Shown: piece by piece, positions 1-7,264 of the stretch
Layout: each line of letters opens with the position of its first letter
How positions within the stretch are numbered: the first letter of the stretch is position 1
NCBI GenBank assembly: GCA_044450465.1
Contig: JBIOJB010000085.1
Span: 1 to 13,048 of the forward strand
Direction: 5' to 3'
Source of the DNA: JBIOJB01 sp044450465
GTDB taxonomy: Bacteria; Chloroflexota; Dormibacteria; Dormibacterales; Dormibacteraceae
Length of the DNA: 13,048 nt
Notes under the pieces: model-generated
The model's database searches: none
What the model was told of the DNA's origin: nothing
Seen by the model: only the letters and a program-made list of their open reading frames with translations
Made by a program: the position numbers and the translations under genes

Positions 1-1
1 A

Positions 2-793
2 CTCGAAACCGCCCGGCGGATCGTGCGCGAGCTCGGATCCGTGCTGGTCGCGTATTCGGGCGGCGTGGATTCCACTCTTCTTCTGAAGCTCTCCCTCGAC
101 GAGCTCGGGGAAGCCGGCACGGTCGCAGCCCTCGCCAGCTCGCCTGCCTACCCGCAAGCGGAGCAGTCGGCGGCGAGGGAGCTCGCCGCTTCGCTGGGCG
201 CGCGCCTGGTCGAGGTCACGACCGACGAGGTCGCCCTCGAGGCGTACGTGCGCAACAATCCCGACCGCTGCTTCCACTGCAAAGAGGAGCTGTTCGACAC
301 GCTCGAGCCCGTCCAGCGCAGGCTCGGACTCACGCACCTCGCATACGGCGCGACCGCGGAGGACACGGGCGACCACCGGCCGGGTCACGGTTCCGCGGTG
401 CGGCGCGGCGTGCGGTTCCCGCTGCTCGAGGCCGGGTTGGCCAAGTCCGAGGTTCGTGCCGCCGCTCGGGCGCTGGGTCTGCCCAACTGGAACAAGCCCT
501 CTTTCGCGTGCCTGTCATCCCGCATCCCGCACGGCACTCCGGTGACGATCGCCACGCTCCGCCAGATCGAAGCCGCTGAAGACGCGCTCAAGCGGCTGGG
601 CTTCGCGCAGGTGAGGGTGCGCCACCACGGAGACGTGGCCAGGATCGAGGTCGAGGCAGGCGACATTGACAGGCTCGTCGCAGAGCGTGAGCGGGTGACC
701 GCCGTCGTTCTCGCGGCCGGCTACAAGTTCGTGTCCGTGGACCTCGAGGGCTACGCCACCGGAAGCTTGAATCGAACTTGGAAGCCGGCGTAG
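2..793 (+). CDS. larE: ATP-dependent sacrificial sulfur transferase LarE (5' end outside window)
   Basis: LarE adenylates the carboxylates of the pyridinium dicarboxylate precursor and donates sulfur to them, so that LarC can insert nickel and form the pincer cofactor of lactate racemase and its relatives. Counting from the GTG at 23, the PP-loop SGGVDS is at residues 12-17, NNPDRCFHCKEELF is at 78-91, and FACLSSRIPHG is at 161-171. Cys163 in the last motif sits, from memory of the family, where the sacrificial cysteine of the Lactobacillus enzyme lies. The C-terminus (LEGYATGSLN) is typical of the family. The reading frame stays open upstream of the GTG to the window edge (LETARRI), so the true start is probably to the left and the GTG is internal. 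Its last 16 bases overlap glpK. No other lar gene is visible here, so the cofactor pathway is inferred from the family only. Confidence 0.87.
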   Translation, partial: LETARRIVRELGSVLVAYSGGVDSTLLLKLSLDELGEAGTVAALASSPAYPQAEQSAARELAASLGARLVEVTTDEVALEAYVRNNPDRCFHCKEELFDTLEPVQRRLGLTHLAYGATAEDTGDHRPGHGSAVRRGVRFPLLEAGLAKSEVRAAARALGLPNWNKPSFACLSSRIPHGTPVTIATLRQIEAAEDALKRLGFAQVRVRHHGDVARIEVEAGDIDRLVAERERVTAVVLAAGYKFVSVDLEGYATGSLNRTWKPA

Positions 794-2268
794 TCCTCAG
801 CCTCGACGAGGGAACCACCGGCGCGACGGCGGTCGCCGTCGGCATGGACGGCACGGTGCGGGGGAAGGGTTATCGCGAGATCGCTCAGAGCTACCCGCGA
901 CCCGGCTGGGTAGAACACGACCCCAACGAGATTTGGGCCGCCGTCCAGTCGTCCGCGCGCGACGCCCTCGCCGCCGCCGCGGTGGGGTCTAATGACGTCA
1001 GGGCCATCGGGATCACCAACCAGCGCGAAACGCTGGTGCTTTGGGACCGGCGCACGCTCGAGCCGCTGTCACCCGCGATCGTCTGGCAGGACCGCCGCAC
1101 GGCCGAGCACTGTGACAGGCTGCGCGCTGCCGGCCACGAGGCTCGCGTGCGCGAGGTGACGGGCCTTCTGCTCGACCCGTATTTCACGGCGACCAAGCTT
1201 GCCTGGGCGCTGCGGAACGTCGACCGGGCGGAGAACGCGGCGTGGGGGACTGTGGACAGCTGGCTGGTGGCGCGGCTCTCCAATGGCCGTGATCACGTGA
1301 CCGACGCGTCGAATGCCTCGCGGACGTCGCTGTTCGACATCACGCGTGGCGTCTGGAGCGACGAGATGGCCGAGCTGTTCGGGGTCAACCTGAAAGGGCT
1401 GCCGCGCGTGGTGGACTCGAGCGGCGAGATCTCGCGCAGCGATCCAGCCGCGTTTGGAGGAGTCGCCGCGCCGATCTCCGGAATTGCCGGCGACCAGCAG
1501 TCCGCGCTGTTCGGTCAGGTCTGCACCGTACCCGGCATGGCCAAGAACACATACGGGACGGGCTCCTTCCTGCTCATGCAAACCGGCGATCAGAGAGCGG
1601 GGTCGTCGTCGGGGATGCTCACGACGGTGGCCTGGAGAAGGGAGGGCCGGCTCAGCTACGCGCTCGAGGGCGCGATCTTCGTCACAGGCGCGGCGCTTCA
1701 GTGGCTGCGTGACGGCCTCGGCATCATCGGAAGCGCCGCCGAGGCCGGGCCGATCGCGGCCTCGGTTCCAGACAGCGCGGGGGTGTTTCTCGTCCCCGCC
1801 TTCGTCGGCCTGGGAGCGCCACGATGGGACCCGTACGCCAGGGGCGCCATCCTCGGCCTCACGCGAGGCAGCGGTCGAGCGCAGCTGGTGCGTGCCGCGG
1901 TCGAGTCGATGGCCTACCAGACGCGCGACGTCGTCGAGGCCATGGAGCACGACACCGGCGGCCGGCTGGAATCGCTTCGGGTGGACGGTGGGGCGGCCGT
2001 GATGGACGTGCTCTGCCAGTTCCAGGCGGACCTGCTTGGGATTCCGGTCCAGCGGCCTCGCCAGACCGAGACCACCGCCCTCGGTGCCGCCTTCCTGGCC
2101 GGCCTCGGGGCCGGACTGTGGACCGAACCCGACCTGGGCGATCTATGGAAGCTCGATCGGGAGTTCGAGCCGGGCATGTCGCGGGACCAGGCGGGAGCGC
2201 TCCAGGCACGCTGGCGGCAGGCGGTCGAGCGGAGCCTGCGCTGGGCCGAACCAGATCCGCCGAGGTGA
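778..2268 (+). CDS. glpK: Glycerol kinase (FGGY family)
   Basis: Phosphorylates glycerol to sn-glycerol 3-phosphate with ATP in the cytoplasm. At 496 residues it matches the usual length of about 500. Motifs in order are LDEGTTGATA (9-18, phosphate-binding loop with Asp10), GITNQRET (78-85, glycerol-binding Arg83 and Glu84), AIVWQDRRT (100-108, Trp103), TDASNASRTSLFD (175-187), GIAGDQQSALFGQ (235-247, with Asp239 as catalytic base), NTYGTGSF (257-264), and the second FGGY signature around 403-445. The E. coli fructose-1,6-bisphosphate loop (GGKGGTR just before the GIAGDQQ block) is absent and replaced by GGVAAPIS, so that allosteric control is probably missing (inference). The start is TTG inside the end of larE, with GGAAG at 761-765 as a weak, distant ribosome site; translation is probably coupled to larE. 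No glycerol facilitator or glycerol-3-phosphate dehydrogenase gene is adjacent. Confidence 0.95.
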   Translation: MEAGVVLSLDEGTTGATAVAVGMDGTVRGKGYREIAQSYPRPGWVEHDPNEIWAAVQSSARDALAAAAVGSNDVRAIGITNQRETLVLWDRRTLEPLSPAIVWQDRRTAEHCDRLRAAGHEARVREVTGLLLDPYFTATKLAWALRNVDRAENAAWGTVDSWLVARLSNGRDHVTDASNASRTSLFDITRGVWSDEMAELFGVNLKGLPRVVDSSGEISRSDPAAFGGVAAPISGIAGDQQSALFGQVCTVPGMAKNTYGTGSFLLMQTGDQRAGSSSGMLTTVAWRREGRLSYALEGAIFVTGAALQWLRDGLGIIGSAAEAGPIAASVPDSAGVFLVPAFVGLGAPRWDPYARGAILGLTRGSGRAQLVRAAVESMAYQTRDVVEAMEHDTGGRLESLRVDGGAAVMDVLCQFQADLLGIPVQRPRQTETTALGAAFLAGLGAGLWTEPDLGDLWKLDREFEPGMSRDQAGALQARWRQAVERSLRWAEPDPPR

Positions 2269-2286
2269 GGGCCGGGCCCGACCCCC

Positions 2287-2294
2287 GATAATCT
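2287..2294 (+). promoter_or_regulatory. Candidate -10 element for a leaderless transcript
   Basis: The 33-base gap after glpK contains GATAATCT. Read as TAATCT (2289-2294) it fits the TANNNT pattern of a -10 box and ends 7 bases before the TTG start at 2302. There is no Shine-Dalgarno sequence and no recognisable -35. That spacing is the hallmark of leaderless promoters in several high-GC lineages. The assignment rests on position and one short motif. Confidence 0.35.
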
Positions 2295-2301
2295 GTAGGC
2301 C

Positions 2302-2901
2302 TTGAGTTCCCCAAGCCCGGCCCGCCGCGTGCACCAGGAGATCCTCTACGCCGATCAGCTGTGGCGGCAGCAGCGTTTCATCGCCGCGCTTCTGGTTGCG
2401 GTCGGGCTCGTTATGACCATCTTTGTCGCCACGCAGGGACAGCTGACGAAGCCGGCGGGCCTGGCCTGGGTCCTTTACCTCCCGGCGGGCCTGCTGCTGG
2501 CCGGCGGCTTTTTCTACTACAAGCGGCGCTCGTTCGTCGAGCCGCGTGATGACGGCGTCAAGGTTTCGGTTCTCCGCACGAGCGTACTCATCGACTACGA
2601 CTCCATCCGCGGGGTTCGCGTGCAGCCGCTCAAGCTGGCATTCCTCGACAGCAGGAAGCGGCTGGTCGCACCGATGATCAAACCCCTGATGGAAAAGCCC
2701 GCCCTCTTCCTCAAGGTTCGGTTCGACGACGACGAGGCGGGCGTGATCCGCAAGCGCCTCGGGCGCCGGATGATGTACGAGGACACCATCGCCCTCCCGA
2801 TCCGTGACGCCGACGCGGTGGCCTGGGAGATCAACGCGCACCTGCCGGAGCGCGTCGGTCAGAACCAGGGCGGAGCGAAAAGACGCAAGAAGCGGCGGTG
2901 A
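2302..2901 (+). CDS. Two-helix membrane protein with bacterial PH-like domain
   Basis: The function is not known. The 199-residue protein has a short charged N-terminus, two predicted membrane helices (about 26-45 and 53-73), then a cytosolic domain rich in beta-type sequence. The pattern VSVLRTSVLIDYDSIRGVRV (87-106) resembles the strand-turn-strand start of bacterial PH-like domains found in small membrane proteins. The tail (GGAKRRKKRR) is strongly basic and could touch lipid head groups or RNA. The TTG start is chosen because the first internal Met lies within helix 1 and a -10-like element precedes it; a GTG at 2329 is the alternative. Its stop overlaps the next gene by GTGA, so it is the first gene of an envelope operon with two glycosyltransferase-like proteins and may be an accessory factor for them (inference). 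Confidence 0.72.
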   Translation: MSSPSPARRVHQEILYADQLWRQQRFIAALLVAVGLVMTIFVATQGQLTKPAGLAWVLYLPAGLLLAGGFFYYKRRSFVEPRDDGVKVSVLRTSVLIDYDSIRGVRVQPLKLAFLDSRKRLVAPMIKPLMEKPALFLKVRFDDDEAGVIRKRLGRRMMYEDTIALPIRDADAVAWEINAHLPERVGQNQGGAKRRKKRR

Positions 2902-4607
2902 CCGAAGCCGGCGCCGGCCCCCTGGTCGAGGCCCCACCGCCCGGCGACCAGCGCCAGAGGTCCTACTTCGACCGGTGGGACCTCATCGCCATCGTTTCGC
3001 TGACCGTCGTGGCGTTCGTCCTGCGCTTCTTCAGCCCGATCCTTCCGGACTTCATCACCCATCCCTTTCAAGGACCGTTCATCACGGACTGCGTGTCCAG
3101 CACGCCGATCGACGCCAAGGGTGACTCAGGGACCCTGTGCGGTCTCGCGTACCCCTTCAATCGTGGGTACCCGGACGCCAACGGCGTGCTCTCGCCGCCG
3201 AACGGTCAGGTCTTCGACGAGGTGTACTTCCCGGTTGATGCCTACAACGACGTCAAGGGCATGGAGCAGTGCAAACCCACAACCATCGACTGCCGCTACA
3301 ACTACTTCGATCCAGAGCCGCCGCTGGCCAAGCTCATGATCGCCGCCGGCGAGTGGGGGTACGGGTGGTACCGCGTGCAGTTCGAAGGCGCGAAGGGCGA
3401 CTACATCGATCTTGGGTTCAACACCTTCGGCTGGAGGATCGCCGCGTGCCTGTTCGGCACCTTCTGCATCCCGATGATGTACCTGTTCGCCCGCCGCCTG
3501 TGGTCGAACCGGCTCTTTCCTGTCGCTGCGGCGACGCTTGCCTGCTTTGACGGCATGTTCTTCATCCAGTCGCGCATTGGCATGATCGACATCTTCCCGA
3601 TCTTCTTCATCCTGTTTGCGTACTTCCTGTTCCTGGTCCACATTCAGAGCAGGAGCGCGCGGTCATCCATTTTGTCGCTGGTGGCCCTGGGCACCATGCT
3701 GGGCATCGGGGTCGCCTCCAAGTGGATCGTGCTGGCCGCTTACGCGAGCATCGTCTTGCTGCTGGTCGCCCGAATGATCCGGCGCAAAATCGACCTCCGA
3801 ATCGGACCGGCGTCGCGCCCATGGTGGACGTGGGGGCGAGGGGATGGAACTGCGATTCCAGGCGGCGCGCAGTGGCCGGTCTACTTCGGCGTCGCCCTGG
3901 TGGCGCTCGTCGCCATACCGCTGGGCATCTACGTGGCCTCCTGGTATCCATTCTTCGCCCGAGGACAGTTCCACAACCTGGCCGACCTGATCGACTACCA
4001 AAAGTCCTCCTACATCTATCACGCGACGTTGAAGGCGACCCATCCGTTCGGCTCCCAGTGGTGGTCGTGGCCGCTGCTGTCGCGGCCGGTCCTCTACTAC
4101 GCCGAGTACACGGGCCTCGGCAACGACGTCTTCACCGGGCAACCACTGGTGGCGCGGATGGCAGACCTGGGCAATCCGTGGATCTGGTGGTTGAGCCTGC
4201 CGTGCGTCGCTTCGCTGCCCTACTTCATCGTCAAGCACCGAAGCTTCCCGGCGACCGTGATCCTGCTGGGCTTCATCAGCCAGTACCTTCCGTGGTCCCT
4301 GATCAGCCGGGTGATCTTCATGTACCACATGTTCGGCGGCCTGGTCTTCATGGTCCTGGCCGTCGCCTACGTGCTCTGTTACCTGGCCGACAAGATCAGA
4401 TCGCCCGGCCGCGAGCTGCTGGTGGCCTTCTACCTGGCCACAGCGGTGTTTTTCTTCGGATTCTTCTACCCCGTCTGGACGGCGGTTCCAATCTCGTCGC
4501 CGGCCTACTTCGGCGGACAGGGCACGCCTCCGTGGGGCCCCAAGCTCTGGCTGGTCAACTGCAAGGACCTGCCTGAGTCGCAAGCGCAGCTGTTCTGTTG
4601 GAACTAG
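2898..4607 (+). CDS. Protein O-mannosyltransferase (PMT, GT39, GT-C fold)
   Basis: Enzymes of this family transfer mannose from polyprenyl-phosphate mannose to Ser/Thr of proteins as they are exported, acting on the outer face of the cytoplasmic membrane. The 569-residue protein has helix 1 at about 28-47, the outer-loop motif FDEVYF (106-111) carrying the acidic pair expected for catalysis, FDPEPPLAKL (137-146), matching the family's HPPLGK region, and DGMFFIQSRIGMIDIF (218-233). The later HPFGSQWWSWPLLSRPV segment is typical of the C-terminal PMT domain. About ten helices are visible. The first outer loop is longer than usual before FDEV (about 58 residues) and carries Cys65 and Cys81; Cys125 and Cys132 follow, so disulfides are possible. 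The GTG start is fixed by the 4-base overlap with the preceding gene. The substrate proteins are unknown. Confidence 0.86.
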   Translation: MTEAGAGPLVEAPPPGDQRQRSYFDRWDLIAIVSLTVVAFVLRFFSPILPDFITHPFQGPFITDCVSSTPIDAKGDSGTLCGLAYPFNRGYPDANGVLSPPNGQVFDEVYFPVDAYNDVKGMEQCKPTTIDCRYNYFDPEPPLAKLMIAAGEWGYGWYRVQFEGAKGDYIDLGFNTFGWRIAACLFGTFCIPMMYLFARRLWSNRLFPVAAATLACFDGMFFIQSRIGMIDIFPIFFILFAYFLFLVHIQSRSARSSILSLVALGTMLGIGVASKWIVLAAYASIVLLLVARMIRRKIDLRIGPASRPWWTWGRGDGTAIPGGAQWPVYFGVALVALVAIPLGIYVASWYPFFARGQFHNLADLIDYQKSSYIYHATLKATHPFGSQWWSWPLLSRPVLYYAEYTGLGNDVFTGQPLVARMADLGNPWIWWLSLPCVASLPYFIVKHRSFPATVILLGFISQYLPWSLISRVIFMYHMFGGLVFMVLAVAYVLCYLADKIRSPGRELLVAFYLATAVFFFGFFYPVWTAVPISSPAYFGGQGTPPWGPKLWLVNCKDLPESQAQLFCWN

Positions 4608-6550
4608 CGGCCGGGCTCTACCTCGCCGGCTGCGCGGCCGCCGGCTTCGGGCTCACGTACCTCTCCGGAGTCAAGCTGAGCCTGGAGGAGCGCGTGGTGA
4701 TCGGCGCGGTGCTCGGGCCGATGACTGTTACTACTTCGAGCTTCGCGCTGTCGGTGGCGGTCGCCGACGTCACACTCTTGACCGCGCTCGCCGGCCTGGG
4801 CTCCGCACTCGTTGTCGCGACGATCGCGTGCGTGCTCGCGCGGGCGCAGCTGGCCGCAGACGCGAGCGAGGCCCGTAGGCGCTGGTTAGCACCGCTGCGC
4901 TCGCCCGGGCATCCGTGGCCGCTGGCTGTGGTCACAGTGGTGTGCGGTGCATGGACCGTGCACTTCTTTCACCAGGCTTACGTGTACACGCCACTGGGCC
5001 TGTACGCCGGCTATGTGAACATCTGGGGCGACTGGGCAGCACACCTGAGCTTCGCGAGCTCATTCGCCTACGGACACAACTTTCCGCCCGAATATTCGAT
5101 CGATCCGGGGCACCGGCTGGGCTATCCGTTCATGGCCGACTTCTTCGCCGCCGACCTGGTGCCGCTCGGCGTGCCGTTGACGGCTGCCCTGGTCGCAACC
5201 TCGGGCTTGCTGGGCCTGGCTTTCCCCGGCGTCCTCTACGTCGCAGCGGAGCGGTTTGCGCGCGGCCGGGCGGCGGCATCGATCGCAGTCTTCGTCTTTC
5301 TGCTCAGCGGTGGTCTGGGGTTTGCCTACTTCATCGGGGACCTCTGGCATGGCGGTCTGGCGGTCCTTACGCACCTGCCGCGCGAGTACACGCTCGACCG
5401 AGACCTGAACTACCAGTGGCTCAATCCTGTCCTCGCCTATCTCGTGCCTCAGCGATCCACGCTCTTCGGTTTCAGCCTGGTCCTGATCGTCTTGATGCTG
5501 ATCTGGACGGCGTTGAGGGATGGGGCACGCTGGCGGCCGTTCGTGTTCGCCGGGCTGATCGCGGGCGCCATGCCGGCATTTCACGTTCACGCCTACGGGA
5601 CCGCCGTCGCACTCTCAGCTTTCTGGGCGCTGTTCGCCCGTCGCCGCCAGTGGCTGGGCTTTTTCGGTCCTGCACTCGTGATCGGCCTGCCGATACTGGT
5701 ATGGCTCTGGCCCGCGGCGAACACCAGCGTCTGCGGCACCCTGCCTGACGTCTTCGGCTACTGCATCGAGCCCGGCTGGCTGTCGTTCCTCGACTGGAGC
5801 CATTCCGGCGGACTGGCGGCGCTGTGGGGCATCCCATGGTTCTGGATCAAGAACACGTCGGTCCTGCTGCCGCTGCTCGTGGTGGCCCACCTCGTGCGGA
5901 AGTGGATCCCGTCGGACTTCGCCAGGTGGTTCGCGCCGATGTGGCTGTGGTTCGTCGTCCCCAACGTCATCCTGCTTCAACCCTGGGACTGGGACAACAC
6001 GAAGTTCTTCGTCTTCTGGGCCTTGTTGGGGAGCGTGATGGTGGGCGGGCTGCTCGCGGGCATGATGAAGAAGGGCGGCGTCTTGGCCGCCGTGGCCGCC
6101 GTCATGCTCCTGCTCCTCGGCTTTTCGGGCGCGCTGGATTTGACGCGCGCTTCCGATTACAGCGTCAGCGCGAACCAGTTCATCGACGCTGGAGGACTCA
6201 ACGTGGCGGCGTGGGTGCGGCAGAACACGAGCCCGACGTCAGTGTTCGCAGTCGCGGACCAGCACAACAATCCCATCCCGACGCTCACTGGACGCCGCGA
6301 GGTGATCGGGTACTCGGGATGGCTGTGGACTTACGGCCTTCCCGACTACGTTCAGAAAGGCAGCGATCTGAAGCTCATCCTGGCCGGGGCACCTTCAGCT
6401 CAACAACTCGTGGCCGAGTACGGCGTCGACTACGTGATGATCGGGCCGCAGGAGGTGCAGGAGGGAGCGAGCCGGGCCTATTGGGACGAGCACGCCACCC
6501 TCGTGTACGACGACGGCGAGTACGCCGTGTACAGGACTACGCTCGGCTGA
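4598..6550 (+). CDS. GT-C-type multi-spanning membrane protein, putative glycosyltransferase
   Basis: I do not recognise a named family. The 650-residue protein has roughly 12 hydrophobic segments and ends in a soluble domain of about 120 residues. The first large outer loop carries NIWGDWAAHLSFASSFAYG (141-159), then NFPPEY and LGYPFMADFFAA (174-185). An Asp after an early helix is the usual position of the catalytic acid in GT-C enzymes, so Asp145 is a candidate. Two cysteines in an outer loop (CGTLPDVFGYC, 379-389) could form a disulfide. The C-terminal part has AAWVRQNTSPTSVFAV, LTGRREVIGYSGWLWTYG and GVDYVMIGPQE, a pattern I associate with membrane sugar transferases of this type. The TTG start overlaps the PMT gene by 10 bases with no ribosome site; a GGAGGAG followed by GTG near codon 33 is an alternative but would remove the first helix. 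Confidence 0.75.
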   Translation: MELAAGLYLAGCAAAGFGLTYLSGVKLSLEERVVIGAVLGPMTVTTSSFALSVAVADVTLLTALAGLGSALVVATIACVLARAQLAADASEARRRWLAPLRSPGHPWPLAVVTVVCGAWTVHFFHQAYVYTPLGLYAGYVNIWGDWAAHLSFASSFAYGHNFPPEYSIDPGHRLGYPFMADFFAADLVPLGVPLTAALVATSGLLGLAFPGVLYVAAERFARGRAAASIAVFVFLLSGGLGFAYFIGDLWHGGLAVLTHLPREYTLDRDLNYQWLNPVLAYLVPQRSTLFGFSLVLIVLMLIWTALRDGARWRPFVFAGLIAGAMPAFHVHAYGTAVALSAFWALFARRRQWLGFFGPALVIGLPILVWLWPAANTSVCGTLPDVFGYCIEPGWLSFLDWSHSGGLAALWGIPWFWIKNTSVLLPLLVVAHLVRKWIPSDFARWFAPMWLWFVVPNVILLQPWDWDNTKFFVFWALLGSVMVGGLLAGMMKKGGVLAAVAAVMLLLLGFSGALDLTRASDYSVSANQFIDAGGLNVAAWVRQNTSPTSVFAVADQHNNPIPTLTGRREVIGYSGWLWTYGLPDYVQKGSDLKLILAGAPSAQQLVAEYGVDYVMIGPQEVQEGASRAYWDEHATLVYDDGEYAVYRTTLG

Positions 6551-6574
6551 GGCGAGCTCAGGCTCCGCCGGCGC

Positions 6575-6586
6575 CCGACGCGTCGG
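6575..6586. repeat. 12-base palindrome between convergent genes
   Basis: CCGACGCGTCGG is a perfect palindrome in the 36 bases between the stop of the GT-C gene and the stop of the converging DUF1003 gene. It has no loop and no T-run on either side, so it is a poor intrinsic terminator. It may be a chance GC palindrome. Confidence 0.25.
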
Positions 6587-7165
6587 TCAGGGGTTGTGGA
6601 GGCCGATCGAGGGCCGATCGGTAATGGCGGCACGCGGCTTCGGGGCCTCGTCTGCAAGCTCGACCATCTGCTCGATCCGACGGGCCAGCCGCTTCAGCTC
6701 CCGGTCCCCGCGATCGAGCCGGTTGACGATCTGCAGCAGGATCTCGTCCTGGTGCATGAGATGGTTCATCAGGGCCTTCAGCTCCTCTTCCGCCTTGACG
6801 TTGAGCTCATAGTCGTGCTGAGACCGGAGACGGTCCCGGTCGGCGGACCGATTGAGTGACATGAGCACGATCGAGATCCAGATGGCGACCTCGAGCCCGA
6901 GCACGAAGTTCAGGAACACGAAGGGGTAGCGGTCCCAGGGGTGGATCACGTTCAGGGCATTGAGGCCGACCCAGGCCACCATGATCACGAGCTGGACGGC
7001 GATGAAGATCCAGCTTCCGATGAGCCGCGCGAAGTCGTCGGCGATCCGGTCGGCCAGGGTGAGGCGGCGGTCGACCTCGCGGTTGAGGTCGCGGACCGGC
7101 GGGTGGTCGTGCTGGTGCCGGATCAGATCGCGGGCGATGTCCTCGATTTCTCTGCCGATAGACAT
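6587..7165 (-). CDS. DUF1003 family membrane protein
   Basis: The function of this family is not established. The 192-residue protein has a cytosolic N-terminus, two helices (about 50-70 and 83-104), and the family hallmarks GSWIFI (50-55), PFVFLNFVLGLEVA (81-94), and LMSLNRSADRDRLRSQHDYE (101-120) followed by LNVKAEEEL. From about 123 to 172 the heptad-like charge pattern (LKALMNHL, LLQIVNRLDRGDRELKRL, IEQMVEL) suggests a coiled coil. The ATG is preceded by AAAGGAAG. It lies 99 bases downstream of dnaE2 on the same strand, so it could be read through from the SOS cassette, but its own ribosome site and the gap suggest a separate unit. It converges with the envelope operon. Confidence 0.9.
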   Translation of the reverse strand: MSIGREIEDIARDLIRHQHDHPPVRDLNREVDRRLTLADRIADDFARLIGSWIFIAVQLVIMVAWVGLNALNVIHPWDRYPFVFLNFVLGLEVAIWISIVLMSLNRSADRDRLRSQHDYELNVKAEEELKALMNHLMHQDEILLQIVNRLDRGDRELKRLARRIEQMVELADEAPKPRAAITDRPSIGLHNP

Positions 7166-7167
7166 GT

Positions 7168-7175
7168 CTTCCTTT
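7168..7175 (-). promoter_or_regulatory. Ribosome binding site of the DUF1003 gene
   Basis: On the minus strand AAAGGAAG lies directly before GACATG. The AAGGA core ends 4 bases before the ATG, which supports the chosen start. No clear promoter could be assigned in the 99-base gap to dnaE2; a TATGCAT in it lacks a matching -35. Confidence 0.6.
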
Positions 7176-7264
7176 GGGGTTGCTGCGTTGAAGAGGCCTT
7201 AGGATGCATAGCTTCGCGCAAATGACCGCCGCCTGGCTACGTTTAGTAGCGGGCGAGCTTGGAG

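Noticed and set aside
1069..1950. Long minus-strand open frame of 293 codons opposite glpK
   Set aside because: It lies wholly antisense to a glycerol kinase with intact motifs; the product is Arg/Gly/Pro-rich without domain character. Such shadows are common in GC-rich genes.
3663..4583. Minus-strand open frame of 306 codons opposite the PMT gene
   Set aside because: It is antisense to a clear membrane enzyme; the composition is Arg/Gln/His/Asp-rich and typical of a reversed membrane-protein frame.
6575..6586. Palindrome considered as a bidirectional terminator of convergent genes
   Set aside because: There is no loop room and no T-run on either strand, so intrinsic termination is not supported; kept only as a palindrome.
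7236..7250. GCTAC-GTTTA-GTAGC stem-loop after dnaE2 considered as a terminator
   Set aside because: Only five base pairs and no T-run downstream on the minus strand.
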